64,000 bases of DNA from Novosphingopyxis sp965218915. GTDB taxonomy: Bacteria > Pseudomonadota > Alphaproteobacteria > Sphingomonadales > Sphingomonadaceae. Positions 16,172 through 24,443 of this stretch are shown here, in pieces. Every line of letters begins with the position of its first letter. The first letter of the stretch is position 1. The stretch is taken from positions 2,418,001 through 2,482,000 of the forward strand of contig NZ_OZ244708.1 in NCBI RefSeq assembly GCF_965218915.1, given 5' to 3'. Below the pieces are notes generated by a model, which was not told where the DNA came from, made no database searches, and saw only the letters and a program-made list of their open reading frames with translations. A program made the translations under genes and the position numbers.

Positions 16172-16188
16172 ATAACCTATATGGTTAT
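16172..16188. promoter_or_regulatory. Operator-like palindrome ATAACC-TATAT-GGTTAT
   Basis: Perfect 6-base arms around 5 bases in an AT-rich patch. No start codon follows closely on either strand, so its target is unclear; it may be a relic. Confidence 0.35.
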
Positions 16189-16289
16189 CACATTCGAGCC
16201 GTTCTGAAAAGTGTTTTCTGACGAGAGGGGTGTGCTATTTCGAAATCCAGGGCATGTCCGACAGTCCCGCGCCGTCGCTGGCGCCGACG

Positions 16290-16376
16290 CGCCACCCACC
16301 CTCATCCCCCCGCTTTCGCGGGGGCAGGCAACTTGCGCCCCGGATTAATCCGGGGCAAGCGCCGCCCGCATTCAAA
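16290..16376. repeat. Dispersed intergenic hairpin repeat (family C copy)
   Basis: Carries the CCACCCTCATCC box, a CCCCCGC-TTTC-GCGGGGG hairpin and GCCCCGGATTAATCCGGGGC, the same modules as at 4450-4640 and 36076-36266. Confidence 0.7.
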
Positions 16377-16410
16377 AAAAAGCGCCCGCCGGAACTATCC
16401 GACGGGCGCC
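16374..16410 (-). terminator. Rho-independent terminator of flagellin 3
   Basis: Minus strand: GCGCCCG / CGGGCGC stem extended by an imperfect inner stem, followed by a run of eight T. It is 45 bases past the flagellin 3 stop. Confidence 0.85.
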
Positions 16411-16454
16411 AGTTTATTTCAGGTGGCGGACACGGTCCGCGCTCGACTGAAATA

Positions 16455-17270
16455 TCAGCGGAGCAGGCTGAGAACGCCCTGCTGGCTCTGATTGGCTTGC
16501 GCAAGCATCGCGGTCGATGCCTGGTTGAGGATCTGGTACTTTGCCAGCATCGTCGATTCGGCGGAGAAATCGGCATCCTGAATACGGCTGCGGCTCTCGG
16601 TAAGGTTGGTCACGCGGTCGGTCAGGCTGCTGACGGTCGCCTGCAGACGGTTCTGCGAAGCACCCAATTTGGCTTGGCCGGTCGTGACCGTGTCCAGCGC
16701 CGTGGCAAGCACGCCGAGCGCCGTGTTCGCGCCGGCAGCGGTGCTGACGTCGATGGCATCGACACCCAGCGTTGCGGTCCGTACATCGGTCAAGCCGATC
16801 GAAACCTGCTCACCGGCTTTCGACCCGGTCTGGATAGCGATCGTCGTGCTCGATCCGTTGAGCAGGCCGACGCCGTTGAAATCGGTGCGGCCGGCGATAT
16901 CGCCGATCTGGCCGATCAGCGCGGTGACTTCCGTCTGCAGATTGGTGCGATCGCCGGCGGACAGCGTGCCGTTGGCCGACTGCACGGCCAGCTCGCGCAT
17001 CCGCTGCAGCATGTTGGTGATCTCGTTCATGCCGCCCTCGGCGGTCTGGGCGAGCGAGATGCCGTCGTTGGCGTTGCGCATCGCCATGTTCAGGCCGCGA
17101 ACCTCGGAGGTCATGCGGGTGGCGATGGCGAGACCGGCGGCGTCGTCGGCCGCGGAGTTGATACGCTGGCCGGTGGAGAGGCGGTTGATGGCCTGCGAAA
17201 GACCCATTTCGGCGCGGTTCGAAGCGGTCGAGGCGCGCATGGCGGAGATATTGGTTCCGATGACGGTCAT
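16455..17270 (-). CDS. fliC: Flagellin, copy 3
   Basis: 271 residues from the ATG at 17270. The longer open frame extends 64 codons upstream but crosses the sigma-28 promoter, and the ATG gives the same MTVIGTNISAM start as the other copies. Differences from copies 1 and 2 include SNRAEMGLSQAINRLSTGQR, the centre (LLNGSSTTIAIQTGSKAGEQ) and STMLAKYQILNQASTAML. It is the most diverged member, with no D2/D3 domain. Confidence 0.96.
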   Translation of the reverse strand: MTVIGTNISAMRASTASNRAEMGLSQAINRLSTGQRINSAADDAAGLAIATRMTSEVRGLNMAMRNANDGISLAQTAEGGMNEITNMLQRMRELAVQSANGTLSAGDRTNLQTEVTALIGQIGDIAGRTDFNGVGLLNGSSTTIAIQTGSKAGEQVSIGLTDVRTATLGVDAIDVSTAAGANTALGVLATALDTVTTGQAKLGASQNRLQATVSSLTDRVTNLTESRSRIQDADFSAESTMLAKYQILNQASTAMLAQANQSQQGVLSLLR

Positions 17271-17325
17271 GATAAATTCCTTCAGTTGTTCCCAGACCGG
17301 TCTGTTCGTTCGCCGGTTCGAAAGG

Positions 17326-17354
17326 GGTGACGGCAGGATCGCGAACCGCTTAAG
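17326..17354 (-). promoter_or_regulatory. Sigma-28 promoter of flagellin 3
   Basis: Minus strand: CTTAA-N16-CCGTCACC, 55 bases upstream of the ATG. One base differs in the -10 box from the other copies, so it may be weaker. Confidence 0.78.
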
Positions 17355-17509
17355 CAAAAAAATATCGGCGCCTCGGCCGGGCGATGCGAGGCTTCTTATA
17401 TAGGGGAAGCGCCAAATCCTTGACGCCCGCCGACGGGCGGTTGACGCTTTGCCGTCCATCACCCGCCCCGCCCCGCCGAACCCCGACGGAAAAGCGGCGT
17501 TTTTCGAAC

Positions 17510-17525
17510 TGGCACGCTGCTTGCT
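17510..17525 (+). promoter_or_regulatory. Sigma-54 promoter of the fleR-like/fliE operon
   Basis: TGGCACG-CTGC-TTGCT, perfect consensus. Predicted start near 17537, which rules out the in-frame ATG at 17538 and supports the ATG at 17580. An activator gene transcribed by sigma-54 implies control by the other activator (33562-34587) or positive autoregulation. Confidence 0.9.
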
Positions 17526-17579
17526 TCCCTGGCTTGCATGGGATGCGGTGGGTTGGCCGCTCGAGACCGGGGATTATCG

Positions 17580-18881
<1,302 letters not shown>

Positions 18882-18895
18882 AGGAGGACTGACCG

Positions 18896-19246
18896 ATGCA
18901 ACCGATGACCAACAGCCTGCTCGCCGCGCGGAGCGCGATCCTGCAGCAGAACAAGACGCTGCAGAACGTCACCGAAACGCCGCAGATCGGCAACGGACAG
19001 ATCGCCGGAACCGGCAAGGGCGTCGAAACGCCCTTCTCCGCCACCATGCGCGATGCACTGAGCGCGGTGAACGAAAGCCAGACCACCGCGGCCAACGCGG
19101 CGTCCGCCTACGATGCCGGGGAAACCACCGACATCGCCGCGGTGATGCTCGCCAAACAGAAGGCCTCGGTCGGGTTCGAGGCAACCTTGCAAGTCCGCAA
19201 CAAGCTGCTCTCGGCTTACGAGAACATCATGAACATGCCGGTGTGA
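18896..19246 (+). CDS. fliE: Hook-basal body protein FliE
   Basis: 116 residues. The conserved C-terminus reads DIAAVMLAKQKASVGFEATL, then QVRNKLLSAYENIMNMPV, the FliE signature. The middle (FSATMRDALSAVNESQTTAA) also fits. FliE links the MS ring (FliF) to the rod (FlgB). An AAGGAGG ribosome-binding site precedes the ATG, and fliF begins 1 base after the stop. Confidence 0.95.
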   Translation: MQPMTNSLLAARSAILQQNKTLQNVTETPQIGNGQIAGTGKGVETPFSATMRDALSAVNESQTTAANAASAYDAGETTDIAAVMLAKQKASVGFEATLQVRNKLLSAYENIMNMPV

Positions 19247-19247
19247 T

Positions 19248-20990
19248 ATGAACGAAATGACCATTTCCCAGCCCGGCGACGCCGGCCCAGGTGACGGCAT
19301 GGCCCGCACCACCCAGCGCTTAAAACCGGTCGGTTTCAGCGGCGGCGGCGGTGCAGGCGGCGGCATGGCCTCCGGCTTCATGGACCGCGCGCGCGATGTT
19401 CTGGGGCAACCGGCGGTGGCGAAATCGCTGCCGCTCATCGGCTTCGTCGCCGTGGTGGCGATGGCCGCGGCGGCCTGGCTCGCCTTGCAGTCGCCGCCGC
19501 AGCGCGATCTGTTCCGGGGCCTGCCCGAAAACGACAAGGCCGCCGTCGCCGCCGCGCTCGACGGCAACTCCATCCCCTACCAGCTCGACCGCGATACCGG
19601 CGCTTTGACCGTCGGCGAGGACGATTATTACGCCGCCAAGATGCTGCTCGCATCGCAAGGCCTGCCCAAGAGCGCGCCGGACGGCGACAGCATGATCTCT
19701 TCCATGCCGATGGGCGCCAGCCGCGCCGTCGAAACCGAAAAGCTGCGCGGCGCGCGCGAGGCCGATCTGGCCCGCTCGATCGAGGCGATCGACAGCGTCG
19801 TTTCCGCGCGCGTGCATCTGGCGGTCGATCCGCCCAGCGTGTTCATCCGCGAACGCAACGAGCCCGCCGCCTCGGTCGTCCTGAACCTTGCGCCGGGCAC
19901 GAGCCTAGGTAGCGAACAGGTCCAGGCGATCACCCATCTCGTCGCCAGCTCGGTTTCCGGTCTGAACGCCGAGCGCGTATCGGTGGTCGACCAGAACGGC
20001 CGCCTGCTATCCGAAACCGCCGCCGACGGTCCGCTCGGCGAGGCCGGGCAGCAGCTGATGGTGCGCGAGCAGATCGAGGAACGTTACCGGCATTCGCTCG
20101 CCGCATTGCTCACCCCGATGCTCGGCGCCGGAAATTTCGCCGCCGAAGTGTCCGCCGAACTCGATTTCTCCGAGCGCCAGGCGACCAGCGAAACCTTTCC
20201 CAAGGACGAATCGGTGGTGCGCAGCGAACAGCGCAGCTGGACCGCGCAGGCCGATGGCGGTACAGGGGACGCGCCCGGCGGCATCCCCGGCGCGCTGTCC
20301 GACCAGCCGCCGGCCGAAGCGACCGTGCAGGACCAGCTTGGCGACCCCGCCGCGGCGCCAGCAGCGGACATGCAGAAGCGCCAGGAGCAGGTGAACCGCA
20401 ATTTCGAGCTGGGCCGCCAGGTGTCCGTGGTGCGCGAGGCGACCGGCGACGTCAGCCGCCTGTCGGTCGCGGTCGCGATCGCGAACGGCGCAGACGGCAA
20501 GCCGCGCAGTCCCGCCGAAATCGCCGCGATCGACAAGCTCGTCAAAGGCGCGATCGGCTTCAACGCCCAGCGCGGCGACCAGGTCGAGGTCTCCTCGCGC
20601 GCCTTCCAGCCGATCGTCGAGGCGAACACGCCCTGGTACGAGGCGAGCTGGCTATCGCTGCTGGTGCGCAACGTCTCCGGCCTGCTGGTCGCGCTCGCGC
20701 TGATCTTCTTCGTCGGCCGGCCGCTGCTGAAGCGCCGCAAGGACATGAAAAACGCTGCCGGAGCGAATGGCGCGAACGGCAACGGCAGGGCTCCGGCGCT
20801 GAACGGGCCGAACCACGAAGCGGAAAACAACCACCCCGTAACGCTCGACATGATCACCGCGGCGCACAGCTATCAGGAACGCGCGCTACTGATCCAGAAT
20901 TTCGTCAAGCAGAACCCCGAGCACGCCACGCTGGTCGTCCGGGATCTGCTGAAATCGGCGAAGAACTCCAAGGAACCGGTCCATGGCTGA
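19248..20990 (+). CDS. fliF: Flagellar MS-ring protein FliF
   Basis: 580 residues. The first membrane helix (PLIGFVAVVAMAAAAWLALQ) is followed by FRGLPENDKAAVAAALDGNS and the ring-building motifs (KMLLASQGLPK, then EGELARSIEAIDSV-type block, seen here as EADLARSIEAIDSVVSARVH). The second helix LLVRNVSGLLVALALIFFVG lies near residue 470. The C-terminal tail (DMITAAHSYQERALLIQNFV) binds FliG. It forms the inner-membrane ring on which the motor is built. The stop overlaps the fliG start by 8 bases. Confidence 0.97.
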   Translation: MNEMTISQPGDAGPGDGMARTTQRLKPVGFSGGGGAGGGMASGFMDRARDVLGQPAVAKSLPLIGFVAVVAMAAAAWLALQSPPQRDLFRGLPENDKAAVAAALDGNSIPYQLDRDTGALTVGEDDYYAAKMLLASQGLPKSAPDGDSMISSMPMGASRAVETEKLRGAREADLARSIEAIDSVVSARVHLAVDPPSVFIRERNEPAASVVLNLAPGTSLGSEQVQAITHLVASSVSGLNAERVSVVDQNGRLLSETAADGPLGEAGQQLMVREQIEERYRHSLAALLTPMLGAGNFAAEVSAELDFSERQATSETFPKDESVVRSEQRSWTAQADGGTGDAPGGIPGALSDQPPAEATVQDQLGDPAAAPAADMQKRQEQVNRNFELGRQVSVVREATGDVSRLSVAVAIANGADGKPRSPAEIAAIDKLVKGAIGFNAQRGDQVEVSSRAFQPIVEANTPWYEASWLSLLVRNVSGLLVALALIFFVGRPLLKRRKDMKNAAGANGANGNGRAPALNGPNHEAENNHPVTLDMITAAHSYQERALLIQNFVKQNPEHATLVVRDLLKSAKNSKEPVHG

Positions 20991-22056
20991 CGTGCTCGAA
21001 CAAGACGATGCGGCCATCGAGGACGCCGCCAAAAGCCTAGAGGCGGCGATGCCGGAGCTTCCGGTGCTGGGCGACGAACAGGCCGCGGCGATCCTGCTTC
21101 TGCTGTTCTCCGAAGAGGAAGCCGCGGGTATCTTGTCCCGGCTGGAGCCGGACGAAGTGCAGCAGCTCAGCAGCGTGATGTATTCGGTTGCCGATATCGG
21201 TGCCGACGAGATCAACTCGGTGCTCGACCGCTTCGTCGACCGTGCCCGGCATCGCACGACGATCGGCTATCGCTCCGACGTGCAGATCCAGTCGATGCTG
21301 ACCGCCGCGCTGGGCGAACAGCGCGCCGAGGTGATGATCAGCCGCACCGCGCCGAAGAAACCGGTCGCGAACCTCGAAGCGCTCAAGTGGATGGCGCCGG
21401 ACGAAATATTCGCGATGGTCGAGGAGGAGCATCCGCAGATCGCCGCCCTCGTCCTGTCCTTTCTGTCGACCGACAACGCCGCGGCCGTGCTGCGCCTGCT
21501 CCCCGCCGAAGCGCAGGAAGACGTGGTCTACCGCCTCGCCACTCTGGGCCAGGTCAGCGGCGACGCGATCGACACGATCGAGCAGTTGCTCTCCGCCTAT
21601 CACGCGCCGCAGGGATCGGGCACGGTCGCCACCCAGGGCGGCAATCCGTCGGACGTCGCCGCGATCATGAACCAGATCGGCAAGAAGAACAGCGCGCGCA
21701 TGATCAAGGCGCTCGCCAAGCGGGACAAGAGCCTGGCCGGCGCGATCGAGGACCAGATGTTCACCTTTGCCGATCTCATCACGATCGATGCCAAGGATCT
21801 CGGCACCGTCATGCGCAGCGTCGACAATGAACTGCTGGTGCCCGCATTGAAGGGCGCCGACGAAAAACTGCGCGCCAAAATCCTGAGCTGCATGTCCAGC
21901 CGCGCCGCGCAGACGCTGGAGGACGAGATCGCCGAGCGCGGCCCGATGCCGATGGCCGAGGTGATCGAAGCGCAGAAGGGCGTCGTCGCGCAGGCCCGCA
22001 AGCTGGCCGATTCCGGCGAGATCGTGATCGGCGCGCAGAGTGACGATTATGTCTGA
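20983..22056 (+). CDS. fliG: Flagellar motor switch protein FliG
   Basis: 357 residues, typical length. The N-terminal domain (LGDEQAAAILLLLFSEEEAA) binds FliF. The middle EHPQ block is EEEHPQIAALVLSFLSTDNA. The C-terminal torque helix is MFTFADLITIDAKDLGTVMR, then VDNELLVPALKGADEKLRAK, with the charged residues that meet the stator. Overlaps fliF upstream and fliH downstream. Confidence 0.97.
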   Translation: MADVLEQDDAAIEDAAKSLEAAMPELPVLGDEQAAAILLLLFSEEEAAGILSRLEPDEVQQLSSVMYSVADIGADEINSVLDRFVDRARHRTTIGYRSDVQIQSMLTAALGEQRAEVMISRTAPKKPVANLEALKWMAPDEIFAMVEEEHPQIAALVLSFLSTDNAAAVLRLLPAEAQEDVVYRLATLGQVSGDAIDTIEQLLSAYHAPQGSGTVATQGGNPSDVAAIMNQIGKKNSARMIKALAKRDKSLAGAIEDQMFTFADLITIDAKDLGTVMRSVDNELLVPALKGADEKLRAKILSCMSSRAAQTLEDEIAERGPMPMAEVIEAQKGVVAQARKLADSGEIVIGAQSDDYV

Positions 22057-22672
22057 AGCCTTTGCCCAGCGCTCGTTCGACGGCGGCGCCGCCGCGTTCC
22101 GCCCCGTCTGGCAGGTGCCGCCCCAGCCGTTTCGCACCGCTGCGGACAACGACAGCCATGTCGGCTCGGGGGTCGACGAGGAAGCCGACGCCGAGGCCTA
22201 TTTCCAGGAACAGCTCGACGACAGCTACCGCCGCGGATTTGCCGACGGGCAGGCCGCGATCGCCGAGGCCAATGCCGAGTTGATAGCGGCATCCGACCGC
22301 CTTGGCGAAGCCGTTACGGGCCTGAAATCCCAACCCGGCGACGCTTTGTGCGAAACTTTGCTGCGCACCATCCGCACCTTGCTCGAGCGCACCGCCGGGT
22401 TCTCCGAGCCCGATGCGGCGACGCTGCAGAAGCATTGCGCCTCGCTCGCCGCTCTGGCCGAAAAGGACTGTTCGAACGCGATACTCCACATTCATCCGCT
22501 CGACCGGATGCTGCTCGGCGAACATCATTTTGACCTGTCGTTCGAGGAAGACCCTTCGATGACCCGCGGGACGCTTTGCCTGGCGCATAGCGAAGGGTGG
22601 ATCGAGCAGGGCACGAAGCCCGTCCTCGACGAACTGGAAGCGATGATCGCATCGCTGGGAGATACCCGGTGA
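22049..22672 (+). CDS. fliH: Flagellar export ATPase regulator FliH (probable)
   Basis: 207 residues from the ATG at 22049, which overlaps the fliG stop by 8 bases; a GTG three codons upstream is the alternative. Low conservation is normal for FliH. Features that fit are an N-terminal disordered part, a glutamate/alanine-rich helix (EEADAEAYFQEQLDDSYRRG, then FADGQAAIAEANAEL) and a C-terminal YscL-like domain (ILHIHPLDRMLLGEHHFDLS). FliH dimers restrain and dock FliI. Position between fliG and fliI is decisive. Confidence 0.85.
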   Translation: MSEAFAQRSFDGGAAAFRPVWQVPPQPFRTAADNDSHVGSGVDEEADAEAYFQEQLDDSYRRGFADGQAAIAEANAELIAASDRLGEAVTGLKSQPGDALCETLLRTIRTLLERTAGFSEPDAATLQKHCASLAALAEKDCSNAILHIHPLDRMLLGEHHFDLSFEEDPSMTRGTLCLAHSEGWIEQGTKPVLDELEAMIASLGDTR

Positions 22673-24015
22673 TCGCCGCGCAGGAACAGGCGCTGACCGG
22701 CCTGATCGACCGCATCGGCAATATCGGGGCGGGGCCGCGCCGGATCGGCCGCCTCGTCGCGCATGACGCGGGCATGATGGAAGTGACCGGCTTCGATTAT
22801 CCGATCGGTTTCGGCGGCACCATCCGCACCGCCGACGGACGCATCATGAAGGCCGAGATCGCCGGTTTCCGCGGCTCGCGCGCGCTCATGATCCCGCTCG
22901 AAAGCGACGGCGCCGTGCGCAGCGGCGCGCGCGTCGAGCCCGATATGCAATCGAGCCGGGCGCAGGTCGGCGACGGACTGCTCGGCCGCGTCATCGGTCC
23001 GATGGGCGAACCGCTGGACGGCGGCGGCCCGATCGTCACCGAAGAGTTCTGGCCGCTCGCGGGCAAACGCTCCAACGTGCTGAGCCGCGGCCGCGTGACC
23101 AAACCGATCGACCTCGGCGTCCGCGCGATCAACGGACTGCTCACCGCCGGCTACGGCCAGCGCATCGCCATCGCGGCCGGCTCCGGCGTCGGCAAATCGG
23201 TGCTGATCGGACAGATCATCGCCCATGCGGACGTCGATGTCGCGGTGGTCGGCCTGATCGGCGAGCGCGGACGCGAGGTCAGCGATTTCGTCGAGACCAA
23301 GCTGAACGGCCCGATGCGCGGGCGCACCGTCACCGTCGCCGTGCCCGCCGATTATTCGCCGGTGCTGCGCCTGCGCGCCGCCGCGCGCGCGACCGCCATC
23401 GCCGAGTATTTCCGCTCCCAGGGCAAGCGCGTCCTGCTGATCGTCGACAGCCTCACCCGCATCGCCCATGCGCAGCGCGAAATCGGCCTGTCGCTCGGCG
23501 AGCCGCCGACGATGAAAGGCTATCCCCCGTCCGCGCTGGCGCTGATCCCGCGCCTGATCGAGCGCGCGGGCAACGACAATATCAGCGGCGGATCGATCAC
23601 CGCGCTCTACACCGTGCTCGCCGACGGCGGCGACATGGACGACCCGGTGGTCGATACCGCGCGCGCCATCGTCGACGGCCATATCATCCTCTCTCGCCTG
23701 CTGTCCGAACAGGGCGTGTTCCCGGCGATCGACGTCGGCAAATCCTTGAGCCGCGTGGCGACCGACATCATCGACGACGATCACCGCGCCGCGCAGACCA
23801 ATTTCCGCCGGCTTTGGTCGGCCTATGAGGAAAATCGCGATCTGCTGCTGATGGGCGCCTACCGCGAGGGCAGCGACCCGGCGATCGACGAAGCCGTCGC
23901 GCGCCATGACGAGCTGCTTGGTTATGTCCGCCAAGGCGCGCGTGAGGCGGTCTCGATGGAACACAGCATCGCCGCGCTGCAACAGCAATTCGGTCAGCAG
24001 GAGTTCGGCGCATGA
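22669..24015 (+). CDS. fliI: Flagellar export ATPase FliI
   Basis: 448 residues from GTG 22669, which overlaps the fliH stop (GTGA); the open frame extends 24 codons further up but that part is fliH sequence. Walker A is AAGSGVGKSVLIGQIIAHAD (around residue 165), followed by VVGLIGERGREVSDFVE. Walker B is RVLLIVDSLTRIAHAQREIG, and GEPPTMKGYPPSALALIPRL is the FliI/YscN signature. It is homologous to F1-beta and energises substrate unfolding at the export gate. Confidence 0.97.
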   Translation: MIAAQEQALTGLIDRIGNIGAGPRRIGRLVAHDAGMMEVTGFDYPIGFGGTIRTADGRIMKAEIAGFRGSRALMIPLESDGAVRSGARVEPDMQSSRAQVGDGLLGRVIGPMGEPLDGGGPIVTEEFWPLAGKRSNVLSRGRVTKPIDLGVRAINGLLTAGYGQRIAIAAGSGVGKSVLIGQIIAHADVDVAVVGLIGERGREVSDFVETKLNGPMRGRTVTVAVPADYSPVLRLRAAARATAIAEYFRSQGKRVLLIVDSLTRIAHAQREIGLSLGEPPTMKGYPPSALALIPRLIERAGNDNISGGSITALYTVLADGGDMDDPVVDTARAIVDGHIILSRLLSEQGVFPAIDVGKSLSRVATDIIDDDHRAAQTNFRRLWSAYEENRDLLLMGAYREGSDPAIDEAVARHDELLGYVRQGAREAVSMEHSIAALQQQFGQQEFGA

Positions 24016-24443
24016 GAAAGATGCTCGCCAGCCGCCGCCGCATGCTCGACATGCGCGAAACCCAGCTGCGGATCGCCACCGGCGACAGCGCCGCGGCGCA
24101 TGGCAGCGAGGCCAGCCTCGAACAGAAGCGTGAACAGCTCAAGGCGCTGGCGGTGCATATGCACAAGGCCGGAGAACGATGCCGCGAGGGCCGCACCCTG
24201 CACTCCCAGCTCGAACTGGTCGATCGCCTGCGCCGCGCGGAGGATAGCATAGACGGTGCGATCGACCAGGCACGGCAGAAAACTGCCCAGATGGAGCGGC
24301 AGCGGATTGCCGCCTATCGCAAACGCGAAATGGCCGACCAGCTGGTCGAGCGCGCCGCCGCTACTGTCGACGCGCAAACCGAGCGCAAGATCGGCGAACA
24401 ACCGCCCGCCCGGCCGCGCAGGATGATGGAGCGAGCGCGATGA
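24012..24443 (+). CDS. fliJ: Flagellar export coiled-coil protein FliJ (probable)
   Basis: 143 residues, almost entirely coiled coil and charged (MLASRRRMLDMRETQLRIAT; KREQLKALAVHMHKAGERCR). FliJ is the gamma-like stalk of the FliI ring and recycles chaperones. Sequence conservation is weak in the family, so the call relies on helical character, length and the conserved order fliI-fliJ-fliK. It overlaps both neighbours by 4 bases. Confidence 0.82.
   Translation: MRKMLASRRRMLDMRETQLRIATGDSAAAHGSEASLEQKREQLKALAVHMHKAGERCREGRTLHSQLELVDRLRRAEDSIDGAIDQARQKTAQMERQRIAAYRKREMADQLVERAAATVDAQTERKIGEQPPARPRRMMERAR

Larger units (their letters stand above)
15952..16454. other. 503-base intergenic region between flagellins 3 and 2
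   Basis: Contains the flagellin 2 promoter, the flagellin 3 terminator, part of a family C repeat (16290-16376), and an AT-richer centre (16059-16230) with no gene. That centre holds an 11-base perfect inverted repeat (16059-16069 and 16118-16128) and a separate palindrome ATAACC-TATAT-GGTTAT (16172-16188). Both look like protein-binding sites rather than terminators. Confidence 0.6.
17271..17579. other. 309-base divergent region between flagellin 3 and the fleR-like activator
   Basis: Holds the leftward sigma-28 promoter (17326-17354) and the rightward sigma-54 promoter (17510-17525). Between them are an AT-rich patch (CTTCTTATATAGGGG near 17393) and CGCCCGCCGACGGGCGG (17427-17443). No gene seen. 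Confidence 0.6.

Noticed and set aside
16455..17462. Extended flagellin 3 with 64 extra N-terminal residues
   Set aside because: The extension would cross the sigma-28 promoter, and the two sister genes begin at the equivalent MTVIGTN codon.
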